From positions 2,108,001 through 2,172,000 of the forward strand of contig JAOSKN010000001.1 of the NCBI GenBank assembly GCA_027493525.1: 64,000 nucleotides of DNA. Direction: 5' to 3'. Positions 7,957-18,488 of the stretch are shown in pieces. The position numbers and the translations under genes are program-made. Source of the stretch: Planctomycetota bacterium (GTDB lineage Bacteria; Planctomycetota; SZUA-567; H5-PLA8). Below the pieces are notes generated by a model. It was not told the origin of the DNA, did no database searches, and worked only from the letters and a program-made list of their open reading frames with translations. Every line of letters begins with the position of its first letter. The first letter of the stretch is position 1.

Positions 7957-9252
7957 ATGAAACTGTGCCTCTTGGCGGCGTGCCTGTTCGGGGTGGCCCG
8001 GGCCTGGGCCGGTTCGGCAGCGACCCTGCCGCTCGGCAGCAGGCCCCTGGAGCCGGGTCTGGCGGGACGCGACGACGTGATCCTGTTCAGCGACTTCGAG
8101 GAACCCGACTGGTTCCGTCTTTGGGGCCAGCGCAAGGTTCCCGAACGCTGCGAGACCGTGGACGCCGACGCCGCGCGCAAGTTCGAACCGCTGAGCGGCA
8201 AGGCGTTGCGCATCAAGGTGGACAAGGACGGCCATTACGGCGCGAGCCTCGACTTCGCGTTCCAGAAGGAGCTGGGTGAGGAACCCGAGGAGATTTACTT
8301 CCGCTACTACCTGCGCTTGGGGGACGACTGGGATCCCACGACCGGCGGCGGCAAATTGCCGGGGATCGCAGGGACGTACGGGCGAGCCGGCTGGGGCGGA
8401 CGCAAGGTCAACGGGAGCGACGGCTGGTCGGCGCGCGGGCTCTTTCGCGGGCGCAAGGACGGCAAGACGCCTATCGGCTACTATTGCTATCACGTGGACA
8501 TGAAAGGGATCTACGGCTCGGAATGGATCTGGGAACGCGACCGCCTCGGCTATCTTGAGAACAATCGCTGGTATTGCGTGGAGCAGCACGTCCAGCTCAA
8601 CACGCCCGGCCAGAACGACGGCATCCTGCGCGGCTGGGTCGACGGGCAATTGGCCTTCGAGAAGACGGATCTCCGCTTTCGCGACGTTCCCGCGTTGAAG
8701 ATCGAGAAGGCCTGGATCGATATTTATCTGGGCGGCACGTGGACGGCGCCGAGCGACCACCACCTCTTCATCGACCACGTCGTCGTCGCGCGCAAGCCGA
8801 TCGGCACGCTGCAACTCAAACCCGCGCCGAATCCGGCCGCCGCCGCGCCGGCTCCGGTTCCGGCCGCGCCGGTTGCGCCGAAGCTCGACGCCGCGCCGCA
8901 CCGCAAGGCGCTGGTGGAGGCCCTGGCAAAGACGAAGCCGGCCGCGGATGCCAAGGCCTGGTTGAAGGTCATGGGACAGGCCCAGGAAGTGGGCGTGGCC
9001 GGGTTCGACGACCGGGGCGTCACGATCCGCCTCCGCGGCAACGGCCTGCCGGTGGCCTGGAAGGACCTAAATGACGAGGACGTGGCCCGGCTGGCGGAGG
9101 CCTGCCGGCCAGGCGATGCCGAAGCGCTGCTGCACGCCGCGGTGCTCGCCGCGGCATCCGGCAACGTGTCCCTGCGGGAAAAGCTTTCGGATCAACTGGT
9201 GAAACTCGATGCCGCACGCTTCAAGACCTTGCAGGCGCTGTTAGGGCGCTGA
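7957..9252 (+). CDS. Secreted polysaccharide lyase 14-like protein with novel C-terminal module
   Basis: The 431-residue protein starts with a signal peptide (MKLCLLAACLFGVARAWA). Residues about 40-285 look like the jelly-roll of PL14-type lyases and related concanavalin-like domains: FSDFEEPDW, FRYYLRLGDDWDP, GGKLPGIAGTYG, NGSDGWSARGLFR, NTPGQNDGILRGWVDG and IYLGGTWTAPSDHH. These families cleave uronate-containing polysaccharides; activity here is inferred. An Ala/Pro-rich linker (about 288-308) leads to a C-terminal module (309-431) shared with the genes at 11522 and 21016. The gene begins 10 bp after the regulator and is followed 17 bp later by the GH123-like gene. Confidence 0.75.
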   Translation: MKLCLLAACLFGVARAWAGSAATLPLGSRPLEPGLAGRDDVILFSDFEEPDWFRLWGQRKVPERCETVDADAARKFEPLSGKALRIKVDKDGHYGASLDFAFQKELGEEPEEIYFRYYLRLGDDWDPTTGGGKLPGIAGTYGRAGWGGRKVNGSDGWSARGLFRGRKDGKTPIGYYCYHVDMKGIYGSEWIWERDRLGYLENNRWYCVEQHVQLNTPGQNDGILRGWVDGQLAFEKTDLRFRDVPALKIEKAWIDIYLGGTWTAPSDHHLFIDHVVVARKPIGTLQLKPAPNPAAAAPAPVPAAPVAPKLDAAPHRKALVEALAKTKPAADAKAWLKVMGQAQEVGVAGFDDRGVTIRLRGNGLPVAWKDLNDEDVARLAEACRPGDAEALLHAAVLAAASGNVSLREKLSDQLVKLDAARFKTLQALLGR

Positions 9253-9269
9253 ACCTGAGGGGGTAGGGC

Positions 9270-11507
9270 ATGCCGCACAGGGAATGGAAGCTGCCGGTCG
9301 TGCTGTTCTTTGCGATGGCGCTGTGCGCCACCGCGCAGGAGCCGGTCTTCGAGCAGGCCAAGCCGAACCTGCTTCCCGGCGGCGACTTCGAGGGCTCGGC
9401 GCTCGCCGATCACTGGAAGTGGAACGACAACAACGGGGCCTTCGACGTGAAGCCCTGCGCCGGGCGCGAGGGCGGGCAGGGCGCGGCGCTGATTTCCACG
9501 GGCACGAAAGAGCGCGGCAAGTTCTTCACGCTTGGCTTCGATGTCCCGGCCGGCGCGGACCTCCGCGTATCGCTCTGGGCCAAGGCCGAGAACCACCTGG
9601 GCGGAACCTGGGTCAACTACGAAGGCCCCGGCGGCGAGGGCGCTGGAAAATTCGACCTGGCCGGCGGCACGCACGACTGGATCCGCTACGAGCACCGCGC
9701 GACGGTCCCCGTGAAGCAGGCCGCAGCCGGCGCGCCGTTGAAATTTCAGATCTGGTTCTACGTGTACGGGCAGGGCACGCTGAAACTCGACGACGTGGAG
9801 TGCCGCGTCATCGAGCGGGACGCGCAGGCGGAGGCCGGCTGGTACGCCGCGCGCGCGGACGAACTGGCCCGGACCTTTCCCAAGGCCGCGCCTGAGAAAG
9901 AAGCAAAGGGCGTGGCGCGATACGAGGCCGTCGTGCGCGCGGCAAGCACCGGCGTCTCGGGGCGCGCGGAGTTCGGCCTGCTGGCGACGAACGGCTCGCA
10001 GCGCGTCCTGCGCGAACGCCCGTTCCTGATGCAGGACCTCCACGCCGGGATCGAACTCGACGCGGCGCGGCACGAACTGGAAGGCGCGCAGCTTCTGATC
10101 TTCGCGCATCGCCAGGAGCTGAAGGACGTTTCCATCGAAGTCGGCGCGCTGAAAGGCCCCGGCGCCTTCGACGCGGCGAACGTCTCCGCGCACCCCGTCG
10201 TGTACCTGAAGAACGCGCGGGCGCGGCCGTGGTACGAGGGGCGCAACGAGCAGGCGCTGGCCGATCCGCTGCTCCCGAACCGGACTTTCTCCGTGGCGCA
10301 GGAGACCGTCCAGCCCGTCTACCTGCGCGTGTACGTGCCGGCGGAGACGGCGCCCGGCGCGTACGAGGGCGAAGTCCGCGTCAGGACCGGGGCGTTCGAA
10401 GCCAAGCTTCCGTTGAGGTTGCGCGTACATGCGGCGACGCTGCCGAAGCGCCTGACGCTCCGGACGATGTGCGTCGCGGGCAAGGCCGACCTGCCGTATC
10501 AAGACCTCGCGCTTCAGAACCGCCTGGGGCTGGGAAACATCGCCAACGGGATGAGCTGGACGAAACCCAACTTTCCCGCGAAGGGCGACGGCTTCGATTT
10601 CAGCGAAGTCGAGAAGAAGCTGTCGTACGCGCTGGACCGCGGGCTCAACGCCTTCGCGCTGGCCTCCACGCCCAAGCCCGGCAAGTGGGGCTTCCCTAAA
10701 GAATATTCGCCGGAGTGGAAGGCGCAGATGACGAAAGTCTTGAAGGTCTACGGCGCGTGGCTCAAAGAGAAAGGCTGGCTCGAACACGCCTACTACAACA
10801 ACATCGACGAGCCGGGCAAGGGCAACTGGCCGCACGTGAAGGAGGTCTACACGCTGGCCAAGGCGGCGAATCCCGAAGTCCGGGTCTTTTCGTGCGTCAA
10901 TACCGTCGGCGCGGTGGAGGAACTGAAGGCGCACGCCGACGTCTTCGACGTGTACGTCCAGCAGAGCGACCAGCAGCAGGCCAACGCCTGGAAGGCCCGG
11001 GGCAAGGAGCTGTGGTGGGCGATCTGCATCTGGCCGCGCGAGCGCCCCAACCTGTTTCTGCATTGCCCGCTGGTGGACGCGCGGATCGTCGGCTGGTCGG
11101 CATTCAAGTACGGCATCGACGGCTTCGAGTATTGGGACCTCACCTCGTGGCCCAAGGATGCGCCGAAGGACGGGAGCTGGGCGCGCTGCGCCGACGGCGT
11201 GCTCGTGGCCGACTGGAAGGACGAGAAGCCCGCGGTCGCGGGCGACGGCTACCTGGTCTATCCGGGCGACGAGGGCCGCCCGATCAACAGCCTGCGCTTC
11301 GAGGCGCTGCGCGACGGGCTGGAGGACCACGAGCTGCTCGTGCAGTTGAAGAGGAAGCTTCCCAACCTGAGCGGCGAGGCGAAGGCGGAGGCCGAAAAAT
11401 TGCTGGGCGGCGCGGGGCTGGTCGAGAACATGTTTCTCTACACACAGGACGCCGCGGCCCTCTCGCGCGCGCATGCGCGCGTGCTGGCGCTGCTCGACGC
11501 CCCATAG
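9270..11507 (+). CDS. Secreted GH123/DUF4091-type glycoside hydrolase with N-terminal carbohydrate-binding domain
   Basis: The 745 residues begin with a signal peptide (LPVVLFFAMALCATAQE). Residues about 30-185 resemble a CBM4/9-type beta-sandwich (NLLPGGDFEGSALADHWKW), residues about 290-400 another beta domain, and the C-terminal ~340 residues match the DUF4091/GH123 catalytic barrel. The Asp513-Glu514 pair in YNNIDEPGKGN is where GH123 enzymes carry their catalytic DE pair, and the typical GWSAFKYGIDGFEYWDL and RFEALRDGLEDHELL segments follow. GH123 founders are exo-N-acetyl-beta-galactosaminidases; the true substrate of this branch is unknown. It sits between two PL14-like genes in one operon (17 and 14-bp gaps). 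Confidence 0.8.
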   Translation: MPHREWKLPVVLFFAMALCATAQEPVFEQAKPNLLPGGDFEGSALADHWKWNDNNGAFDVKPCAGREGGQGAALISTGTKERGKFFTLGFDVPAGADLRVSLWAKAENHLGGTWVNYEGPGGEGAGKFDLAGGTHDWIRYEHRATVPVKQAAAGAPLKFQIWFYVYGQGTLKLDDVECRVIERDAQAEAGWYAARADELARTFPKAAPEKEAKGVARYEAVVRAASTGVSGRAEFGLLATNGSQRVLRERPFLMQDLHAGIELDAARHELEGAQLLIFAHRQELKDVSIEVGALKGPGAFDAANVSAHPVVYLKNARARPWYEGRNEQALADPLLPNRTFSVAQETVQPVYLRVYVPAETAPGAYEGEVRVRTGAFEAKLPLRLRVHAATLPKRLTLRTMCVAGKADLPYQDLALQNRLGLGNIANGMSWTKPNFPAKGDGFDFSEVEKKLSYALDRGLNAFALASTPKPGKWGFPKEYSPEWKAQMTKVLKVYGAWLKEKGWLEHAYYNNIDEPGKGNWPHVKEVYTLAKAANPEVRVFSCVNTVGAVEELKAHADVFDVYVQQSDQQQANAWKARGKELWWAICIWPRERPNLFLHCPLVDARIVGWSAFKYGIDGFEYWDLTSWPKDAPKDGSWARCADGVLVADWKDEKPAVAGDGYLVYPGDEGRPINSLRFEALRDGLEDHELLVQLKRKLPNLSGEAKAEAEKLLGGAGLVENMFLYTQDAAALSRAHARVLALLDAP

Positions 11508-11521
11508 CGGGAGGTCCGGCC

Positions 11522-12778
11522 ATGCTGAGTTCATTCCACCCGGTCGCGATCGGCGTGCTCCTGGCCCTGTCGCTCGGGCGCTGCCGCGCCGCCACGGAAA
11601 GCGCCGGCTTGGCCGCGGCTTGGCCGGGCGATGCGGGGCTCGCGCGCCACCCGGACGTGCTCTTCTACGAGGATTTCGAAGGCGCGTCGCCGAACCTGCT
11701 TGCGACGCCGTGGAGCCGGGAGACGCTCCGCGAGGCCGTCAAGGATTCGTCCTTGGCCTTTCAGGGCGGCGCGTGCCTCGCCAATCAGAACTTGAAGGGC
11801 AAGCATGTCCCCTTCAACACGTTCCACGAGATCGCCGAGTGCGACGCGGCGTACCTGCGGTTCCATACGCGCTTCGAGGAAGGGTACGATTTTGGCGGCG
11901 GGTTGAAAGGCCCGGGTCTGCTGGCCGCGAAGGACAAGGGCCTGGCGGCCGGCGGCGGCGCGGGCATCAAGCCGATGGGCGACGATAAATTCGGCGCGCG
12001 CGTTTGTTTCCATGGAGACGGCGCGCCGTACCTCTATTACTACCACATGGACATGGGCCGCTGGGGCAGCAACGGGGACCAGAATATCGGCGCGCCGGCG
12101 AAGCTCGTCCCCGGCCGCTGGTACGCGATCGAGCTGCTGCTGAAGGCGAACGATCCCGCCGAACGGAATGGCGAACTGAAGCTCTGGATCGACGGCGAAC
12201 TGAAGGGGCACCATCGGGATATTCGCTGGCGCACCACCGACAAGCTCAATCTCAATTATGTCACGCACAGCGCGTACTTCGGCGGCGAGTGGACCTCGCC
12301 CAAGGATCAGAAGCGCTTCGACGACAGCATCGTGGTCGCGAAGGCTTACATTGGCCCGCTGCGGCGCGCGGCCGCGCCGCCGGCTCCGCTTGCCGCGCCG
12401 AAATTCTCCGCGCCCGCGCCGGTCGTCGCGTCCCAGCCCAAGCTCGACCCGGCGCCGCACCGCGAGGCCGCGCGCGAGCTGCTGCAGACCCAGGCCGCGC
12501 GCTGGCCGGTCAGCGCCCACTTGCGGTTGTGGGAGCGTGCTGCGCGCTGCCAGGTGGCCGGCGCCGACCGCTCCGGATTGACGCTGGTGCAACAGGGCAA
12601 CCGCCTGCCGGTGAAGTGGTCGGAAATCCGCGACGACGACTTGGCGCGCCTGCTCCAGGCGGCTTGCCCGCGGGACGCCGGCGCATTGGGTCATGCGCTG
12701 AAGCTCGCGGAAGCCGGCGGGGCGGCGGCGCTCGCCGCGCAGCTCGGCATGGAACTCGCCCAGGCCCTGCGCGAGTAA
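11522..12778 (+). CDS. Secreted PL14-like protein, paralogue of 7957-9252, with the same C-terminal module
   Basis: The 418-residue protein starts at the ATG that follows GGGAGG by 7 bp; the frame stays open far upstream but only as a shadow of the previous gene. A signal peptide (VAIGVLLALSLGRCRA) precedes a concanavalin-like domain (about 45-275) with FYEDFEGAS, YLRFHTRFEEGYDFGGGLKG, PYLYYYHMDMGRWG and VTHSAYFGGEWTSPKDQ. The GKLPG and GWSAR landmarks of the first paralogue are replaced (GLKGPGLLAA), so specificity probably differs. An Ala/Pro linker leads to the shared module at residues 307-418, where GADRSGLTLVQQGN and LPVKW align with the module of the genes at 7957 and 21016. Confidence 0.72.
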   Translation: MLSSFHPVAIGVLLALSLGRCRAATESAGLAAAWPGDAGLARHPDVLFYEDFEGASPNLLATPWSRETLREAVKDSSLAFQGGACLANQNLKGKHVPFNTFHEIAECDAAYLRFHTRFEEGYDFGGGLKGPGLLAAKDKGLAAGGGAGIKPMGDDKFGARVCFHGDGAPYLYYYHMDMGRWGSNGDQNIGAPAKLVPGRWYAIELLLKANDPAERNGELKLWIDGELKGHHRDIRWRTTDKLNLNYVTHSAYFGGEWTSPKDQKRFDDSIVVAKAYIGPLRRAAAPPAPLAAPKFSAPAPVVASQPKLDPAPHREAARELLQTQAARWPVSAHLRLWERAARCQVAGADRSGLTLVQQGNRLPVKWSEIRDDDLARLLQAACPRDAGALGHALKLAEAGGAAALAAQLGMELAQALRE

Positions 12779-12792
12779 CCCTCGGCCGCGCC

Positions 12793-12813
12793 AGACCGGA
12801 TACGGCCCGGTCT
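12793..12813. terminator. Weak hairpin between convergent genes
   Basis: AGACCGG (12793-12799) can pair with CCGGTCT (12807-12813) around a 7-base loop, 15 bp after the stop of the PL14-like gene. No clear T-tract follows, so it would be a weak or Rho-assisted terminator. Confidence 0.35.
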
Positions 12814-12902
12814 TCGTCTCGTTCGCGAGCGGGGCGGCCGGCGTGCCGCATGCTGGAACGAAAGAGTGAGGACGGAACGGGGACGCCACGCAGTTCGGCG
12901 GC

Positions 12903-15900
12903 CTACTGCCGCCAGGAAGTTCCCGAGCGCATCAGGCGCACGAGCTGGCGCATGTCGAAGCCGCCCACGGAGACGCGGACCAGCAGCAGTTCGTACGCCC
13001 GCGGATCCCCGCGGCTGTCGAGGACCGGGGCGACGCCGAAGACGCCATCGCCGGAGCCTGCTTCCATCCAGTTCGTCGAGACGCTCACCATGCCGCGCGT
13101 CGTCAGGAATCGCATGTTCGAGACGCCCGTGGCGGGAATCGGCGAGCCGTCGATCTCGCGGCGCGGGCGCGTGTACGTGAAGGTCGTCGCGCCCGAGGCC
13201 TTGAAGGTCTCCCCAGCCAGCGAACCGTCGCCTACGTTCTCGACGTAAGTCCCGAGATGCGCCGTCGCGCCCCCGGCGAGGGGGTGGTACGCCGCGCCCC
13301 CCGGCGGGAAGAAGACCAGCGAGACCGTGGCGCGCTGCAGGAGCACGCCCCCGCGGTTCGCCTGCGACAGGAGCGCCGAGCCGACGAAGAAGATCCCGTC
13401 GGGCAGCGGCGTGGAGGCCGTTCCGAGCCGGAAGGAGCCGCGGCCCGCCGTATCCGCGCGCGCGCAGGAGTAGAGCGTGCCGAGCGCGACCTCCCGGGTC
13501 CAGGCGCCGATGCCGAAGCGGAACGCCACGTTCACCTCACGGTTGACGATGCCCGAGGCGTTGGACGCGCCGAGGGGGCCGAGGTCCGCGGCGAGCGCCG
13601 CGTTGCGGATGGAGACGCTGAAGGAACCGTTGCGCGGGCTGAAGGAGGCCGTCACGGACGGCTCGGCCCCGCGTTCGCTCTGCCAGAGCACCGCGGACGC
13701 GCTGGCCCGGGACGGCTCGGGCAGCGTGAATGCGGCCCCGCCGAAGTTCACCGTGAGCGGCTGGCCCGCGAGGTCGTTCGGGTCGAGCCCGGCGTCGAGG
13801 AGCGCGCCGAGGTTCACCCTGCCGCGCAGCGTCAACTGGTCCGCCAGTGGCCCGGACCTGAGGGCGCGCGCGAAGTTCAGCGCGTAGCTCGCCGAATCCA
13901 CGCGCAGGTCCGTGGGCTCGGGCGGATCGACGACGATGACCTCCACCGCGGCGCTGTCCTGCAGCCCGGCCAGGTCGGTCGCCGTGACGGTCGCCGTGTA
14001 GGCGCCGGGCGCGGCGTACACGTGGGGCGCGCTCGCGCCGGTCCCGCTCTGGCCGTCGCCGAAGGTCCAGGCGTACGCCAGGAGGTCGCCCGAGGCCAAG
14101 TCTTCGTCGGCGCCCTGCGCGAGGAAGGGCACGGGGTCCCCGGTGAAGACGGTCACGGGCGAGGACGGCGGGGTGACGATGCTTACGCCGGGCGCGTGGG
14201 CCGCGTTGTCGATCGTGACCGCGAGGTCCACGACGGCGAGCGTTCCGCCCAGCGTTGCGAGGCTCGTCGCCGTCGCGCGCAGGACGTAAGCCCCGTTGGG
14301 CGCCGTTCGGGTATTGAAGGTCCAGTCGTAAGGCGCGCCCGGAGCGTTCCAGACCGCCACCGCGTTCGCGCCTTGGCGGAGCTGGAACTCGACGCCCAGG
14401 AGCCCCGCGCCGTCGACCTCCGCCGCGTCCGGCGTGAAAGCCCGCACATTGAAGGTGCGCACGCCCGAGAGCGTCTCCGCGGCGGCGACGTTGGTGAACT
14501 GCGCCACGGGATTGGCGGGCGGCAGCGAGTCGATCCATTGGGCCAACGCGTCAAGGGCGTCCGCGTCGGGCACGTGCCGCGCCAGCGGCGGCATCTGGCT
14601 GGGGCCGACGGCCGCCATGCGCACCCGCGCGACGGAGCGCGCCGAGCTGGACGGCGCGACGACCTTGGCCCATGCGATGCCCAGCGCGTTGTCCACCATG
14701 CCGTTGATAAGCGCCTGGCTGTCCAGGGGCGTATCGAAGCGCGCGTCGAAGTTCGCCGGCGCGCCGCCCGGCCGGTGGCATTGCGCGCAGTTGGCATCCA
14801 GATACGAGCGCACGCGCGTCTCCAGCGTGGCCGACGTATCGGTCACCGCGACGAGCTTCGCGAGGTTGGGAATGTTGGCTTCGCTTAAGGCGGAATCGAA
14901 GAGCCCGGCGTGATTCCACGCGCGGAGCTGGTTGTCGAGGATGCCCGATGGGTAGGCGAAGTCGCCGTTGAGCTGGCGGGTCTTCACGCCCAGCACGTGC
15001 CCGGCGTTGGGCGTATGGCAGCGCAGGCAGTCGGCCCGGCTGGGATAGGTCCAGGTCTGTTCGCGCGTCCCGCCGCCGGCCTGCTGGATGGTCACGCTCT
15101 CGTCGAGCCCGCCGGGCAGGAGGTCGGCGTCGGAGTGATCGGCGCGCCACTTGTAGGTCACGCCGTAGACCGAGCCGTCCGCTTTGACGACGATCAGGCG
15201 CGTTTCCAGGCGCTTGCGCACGCCCGGATCGTTCTCGTCCACGTGCAACTCGAAGTGCTTCACGAGCACCGTGCCGGGCGGGAAGAGCCACTCGCCCTCG
15301 GCCGCGAAGCCGACGGTGGACCCGCTGGGCACGCTGATCCAGCGCGTCTTCGCCGCGCCGTCCGACCAGAGCGGGGAATTGACGCCGTAGGGAATCAGGG
15401 CCGCCGCGGGGGTCAGGGCGGCGGTATCGCCGAACGCGCCCGTCTGCGAGAGCAGCGCGGGCAGGGTCCCGTTCTCCGTCTCGGGCATATTCAGGTAGGG
15501 CGCCGCAGGCGGGCGCGCGGTCAGCCCGTAGCGGGACACCACGAGCGCGTAGGACTGCTCGGCGTCCGGCGCGACGCCGTTGCTGGCGCGGACGGTCACG
15601 TCGAACGAGCCGTCGGCGCCGGGGGTCCATTGGATCAGGCCGCTGGCGCCGTCGATGCTCATGCCATCGGGCTTGAGCGGCAGGCTGTAGACGATCGTCC
15701 CGCTGCCGGTGGCGTTCGCGTCGTAGCCGTAGGCCGCGCCGACGTCTGCCGCCGTGGGCGCCGTGCTGGTGAAGTTCGGCGGCACGTCGTTGTCGACGAT
15801 CGTCAGCGTGTGGGCTGTGAGCGTGCCGAGCGTGGCGTGAGTCGGCGCGCCCAGCGTGACGAGCACGGTCTCGTCGGCTTCGTCGAGCAGGTCTTCGACG

Positions 15901-18281
15901 AGCGGGACGGAGATGTTCTGCGCGGTTTCGCCCATCTCGAACGTGAGGTTGCCGGCGGCGAGCGTGTAATCCGCGCCGCCGCCCGTCGCCGTGCCGCCAG
16001 TGACCGAATAGGGCACCGTAACGACCTGCGTGCCGGCGCGATCCAGGTGGACGGCCAGATTCGCGGCGCCTGCGTCTTCGCCCGCACTGGAAGCGGGCAG
16101 AGCAAAGGAAGCCCGCGGCGGCGTATCGTCGTCCACGATGGTGTAAGTATGCGCCGCGGGGCTGCCGAGCGCCGCGTTCGACGGCGCGCTGAGCGTGACC
16201 GTGAGCGTCTCGTCCTCTTCCTCGTCGGCATCGTTCACGACGGCCAGCGGAATGTTCTTCGCGGTCTGGCCCGGATCGAAGGTGAGGGTTCCGGCGGCGA
16301 GCGTGAAGTCGGTTCCACCGCCGGTTGCCGTGCCCCCCGTCACGGCGTACTCGACCGTCACGGACTGGCTGCTGGCGTTGCTGAGGGACACCGTCAAGTT
16401 GACGGCCACGGCGGCTTCGCCGCCGCTTGAGGCGGCGCTCGCGAAGGCGACCGACGGCTGGGCGTCGTCGTTCTGGATGGTGTAGGTGTGGGATGCGTTG
16501 GCGCCCAGCGCCGCGTTCGAGGGGCCGCTGAGCGTCACGACCACCGTCTCGTCGGGCTCGGAGACGGCATCGTCGGCCACGGCCAGCGCGATGCTCTTCG
16601 CGGTCTGGCCCGGGTCGAAGGTAAGCGTGCCCGCGACGAGCGTGTAGTCGGCCCCGCCGCCGGTCGCCGTGCCGCCCGTCACGGCGTAATCGACCGTGAC
16701 GGTCCGGCCCGAGGCCGCGCTGAGGACGACCGCCAGGTTCGCCGCGCCGGCTGCCTCGTTGCCACTCGAGGCCGCGGCCTGGAACGCGATGCTGGGCGCG
16801 CTGTCGTCGTCCTGGATCGTGTAGGTGTGCGACGGCTGCGCGCCGAGGGTCGCGTTGGACGGGCTGCTCAGGGTTACCACGACGGTCTCGTCGGGCTCGT
16901 CCAGCGCGTCGTTCGCGACGGCCAGCGCGATGCTCTTCGCGGTCTGGCCGGGGCTGAACGAGAGGCTGCCGGCGGCGAGCGTGAAGTCGGTTCCTCCGCC
17001 GGTTGCCGTGCCGCCCGAGACGGCGTAATCGACGGTGACCGTCTGCGAGCTGGGCGCGTTGAGTTCGACGGCGAGGTTGGCCGGGGTGGCGGATTCGGCG
17101 CCCGCGGAGGCGGCGTTCGAGAAGGAGACGCTGGGGTTCGCGGGCACGAGCTTGTGGACCGAGCCGTTCAGCAGGACGAGGTACAGTTCGCCCGCCGCGT
17201 CTTCGCCGAACGAGACGATGCCGTTGACGTTGCCCAACTGGGCGGTGCGGTTCGTGAACTCGGTGACATTGCCGCCGGAGAAGACGAAACTCCAGACTCG
17301 GCCCGTGCCGTAGTCGCCGAAGAAGTAGGTGCCCTGGAGGCCGGGCATGACCGAGCCGCGGTAAACGTACCCGCCGATCGCCACGTAGCCGTCCGAGCGG
17401 GGATAGTCGTAGACCGGCGGGGTCTCGGGCGTGACGGTCGTCTCACCGGAAAAGTTGCGCCGGTTGCCTTCCCAGACGCGCCAGCCGAAGTTCAGATTGC
17501 CGACCCCGGCGGGGATGCGCGAGATCTCCTCGCGCGCGCCCTGGCCGACGTCGCCGATCCAGAGATCGCCCGTCCCGCGGTCGAAACCGCAACGGTACGG
17601 GTTGCGCAGCCCGAAGGCCCAGATTTCCTCGCGGAACGTGGCGTGCCCCTTGTACGGATTGCCGTCGGGGATCGCGTAGGGCGTCCCGCCGTCCACGTCG
17701 AGGCGCAGGATCTTGCCCAGCAGGTTCGCGCGGTTCTGGGCGTTGCCGAAGGAGCCGTGCGCGTCGTTGGCGCCGCCTCCATCTCCGGTCGAGGTGTACA
17801 GGAATCCGTCGGGACCGAAACCGATCCAGCCGCCGTTGTGGTTGCTCTCCGGCTGCGCGAAGGTCAGCAGGACCGTCTTCGAGGCCGCGTCGGCCGTGTC
17901 GGGATCGGCGGAAACCCGGTAGCGCGCGATATCCGTCCGGCTCGGGCCGCCGGCCGTGTAATTGACGTAGAAGTATCCGTTGCTGGCATAATTCGGATGG
18001 AAGGCCAGGCCCAGCAGCCCCTGCTCGTTCCCGGTGTTCACGCCTTCGACGGTGAGGAAAGGGGCCGCGTTGAGCGTGTTCGTGGCGAGGTTGAGGATCC
18101 TGATCCTGCCGGTGTGTTGTTCGACGATGAAGAGCCTGCTGGCATCCCCCGGGGCGTGAGTGACGAAGACCGGGCGCGAGAGGCCGCTGGCCACCTGCAC
18201 CTTGGCCACCCCCTCGGAGGCCGCATGGAGCGGGCCAGCCGCGCACGCCAGCGCGAGGAAAGCCGGGAGAAGGCGTTTCAT
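12903..18281 (-). CDS. Giant secreted PQQ-type sugar dehydrogenase / Calx-beta / diheme cytochrome c / PKD fusion
   Basis: The 1792-residue protein has a signal peptide ([20 protein letters not shown]). Residues about 15-380 match the glucose/sorbosone dehydrogenase beta-propeller ([37 protein letters not shown]), which uses PQQ. Four nearly identical Calx-beta repeats follow (about 384-833), then an Ig-like domain and a region (about 920-1255) like the SO2930/HNE_0200 family of diheme c-type cytochromes, with CLRCH and CAQCH heme sites. A PKD domain (about 1365-1450) and an unassigned ~340-residue C-terminus end the protein. Inference: a self-contained extracellular sugar oxidase passing electrons to its own hemes. 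The start is the ATG at 18281, because the frame further upstream is Arg-rich and lacks a signal. Confidence 0.85.
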   Translation of the reverse strand: MKRLLPAFLALACAAGPLHAASEGVAKVQVASGLSRPVFVTHAPGDASRLFIVEQHTGRIRILNLATNTLNAAPFLTVEGVNTGNEQGLLGLAFHPNYASNGYFYVNYTAGGPSRTDIARYRVSADPDTADAASKTVLLTFAQPESNHNGGWIGFGPDGFLYTSTGDGGGANDAHGSFGNAQNRANLLGKILRLDVDGGTPYAIPDGNPYKGHATFREEIWAFGLRNPYRCGFDRGTGDLWIGDVGQGAREEISRIPAGVGNLNFGWRVWEGNRRNFSGETTVTPETPPVYDYPRSDGYVAIGGYVYRGSVMPGLQGTYFFGDYGTGRVWSFVFSGGNVTEFTNRTAQLGNVNGIVSFGEDAAGELYLVLLNGSVHKLVPANPSVSFSNAASAGAESATPANLAVELNAPSSQTVTVDYAVSGGTATGGGTDFTLAAGSLSFSPGQTAKSIALAVANDALDEPDETVVVTLSSPSNATLGAQPSHTYTIQDDDSAPSIAFQAAASSGNEAAGAANLAVVLSAASGRTVTVDYAVTGGTATGGGADYTLVAGTLTFDPGQTAKSIALAVADDAVSEPDETVVVTLSGPSNAALGANASHTYTIQNDDAQPSVAFASAASSGGEAAVAVNLTVSLSNASSQSVTVEYAVTGGTATGGGTDFTLAAGTLTFDPGQTAKNIPLAVVNDADEEEDETLTVTLSAPSNAALGSPAAHTYTIVDDDTPPRASFALPASSAGEDAGAANLAVHLDRAGTQVVTVPYSVTGGTATGGGADYTLAAGNLTFEMGETAQNISVPLVEDLLDEADETVLVTLGAPTHATLGTLTAHTLTIVDNDVPPNFTSTAPTAADVGAAYGYDANATGSGTIVYSLPLKPDGMSIDGASGLIQWTPGADGSFDVTVRASNGVAPDAEQSYALVVSRYGLTARPPAAPYLNMPETENGTLPALLSQTGAFGDTAALTPAAALIPYGVNSPLWSDGAAKTRWISVPSGSTVGFAAEGEWLFPPGTVLVKHFELHVDENDPGVRKRLETRLIVVKADGSVYGVTYKWRADHSDADLLPGGLDESVTIQQAGGGTREQTWTYPSRADCLRCHTPNAGHVLGVKTRQLNGDFAYPSGILDNQLRAWNHAGLFDSALSEANIPNLAKLVAVTDTSATLETRVRSYLDANCAQCHRPGGAPANFDARFDTPLDSQALINGMVDNALGIAWAKVVAPSSSARSVARVRMAAVGPSQMPPLARHVPDADALDALAQWIDSLPPANPVAQFTNVAAAETLSGVRTFNVRAFTPDAAEVDGAGLLGVEFQLRQGANAVAVWNAPGAPYDWTFNTRTAPNGAYVLRATATSLATLGGTLAVVDLAVTIDNAAHAPGVSIVTPPSSPVTVFTGDPVPFLAQGADEDLASGDLLAYAWTFGDGQSGTGASAPHVYAAPGAYTATVTATDLAGLQDSAAVEVIVVDPPEPTDLRVDSASYALNFARALRSGPLADQLTLRGRVNLGALLDAGLDPNDLAGQPLTVNFGGAAFTLPEPSRASASAVLWQSERGAEPSVTASFSPRNGSFSVSIRNAALAADLGPLGASNASGIVNREVNVAFRFGIGAWTREVALGTLYSCARADTAGRGSFRLGTASTPLPDGIFFVGSALLSQANRGGVLLQRATVSLVFFPPGGAAYHPLAGGATAHLGTYVENVGDGSLAGETFKASGATTFTYTRPRREIDGSPIPATGVSNMRFLTTRGMVSVSTNWMEAGSGDGVFGVAPVLDSRGDPRAYELLLVRVSVGGFDMRQLVRLMRSGTSWRQ
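15783..17132 (-). repeat. Four tandem Calx-beta coding repeats of about 330-340 bp
   Basis: Inside the giant gene the same ~110-residue unit is repeated four times. Every copy carries a [10 protein letters not shown] or [10 protein letters not shown] core, an xFTLAAGxLxF or DYTLxAGxLxF strand, a GQTAK or GETAQ segment, DETVxVTL and a closing TIxDDD or TIxDND. Three copies are so close that the DNA repeats are visible by eye, which makes the region prone to recombination, copy-number change and assembly collapse. Calx-beta domains bind calcium in other secreted proteins. Confidence 0.85.
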
Positions 18282-18399
18282 CGATACTTCGGCCCTTGAA
18301 TCGTGCCGCGCTGACCGGACCCGCCGTGCGGAGGAGCGGGGACCGGGGACTGCTGCGGATGCCATGGCATGTGGCGGCATCGGCAGGATGATACCAAAG

Positions 18400-18415
18400 G
18401 GACTCCTTGGAGTCC
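18400..18415. promoter_or_regulatory. Perfect dyad GGACTCC-TT-GGAGTCC upstream of the giant gene
   Basis: GGACTCC (18400-18406) and GGAGTCC (18409-18415) form a 7-bp inverted repeat in the 207-bp gap between the giant secreted-protein gene and the esterase gene. It could be an operator for the giant gene 120 bp away or part of a terminator for the esterase gene. Nothing else is recognisable in this gap. Confidence 0.3.
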
Positions 18416-18488
18416 GCCGCCACTAGGAGTTTGTGTCGGAAAAGGAGCGCAGGTCTTACCCGGAGCGATTCTCCTCTAACCCGCTGCG

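Noticed and set aside
9192..11534. Antisense 780-codon open frame
   Set aside because: It mirrors the GH123-like gene on the other strand; the composition is Arg/Gln/His-rich with no recognisable domain, and the plus-strand gene has a signal peptide and a conserved catalytic region.
14910..18299. Long plus-strand frames opposite the giant secreted-protein gene
   Set aside because: Arg-rich, repetitive low-information translations caused by high GC in the third position of the real minus-strand gene.
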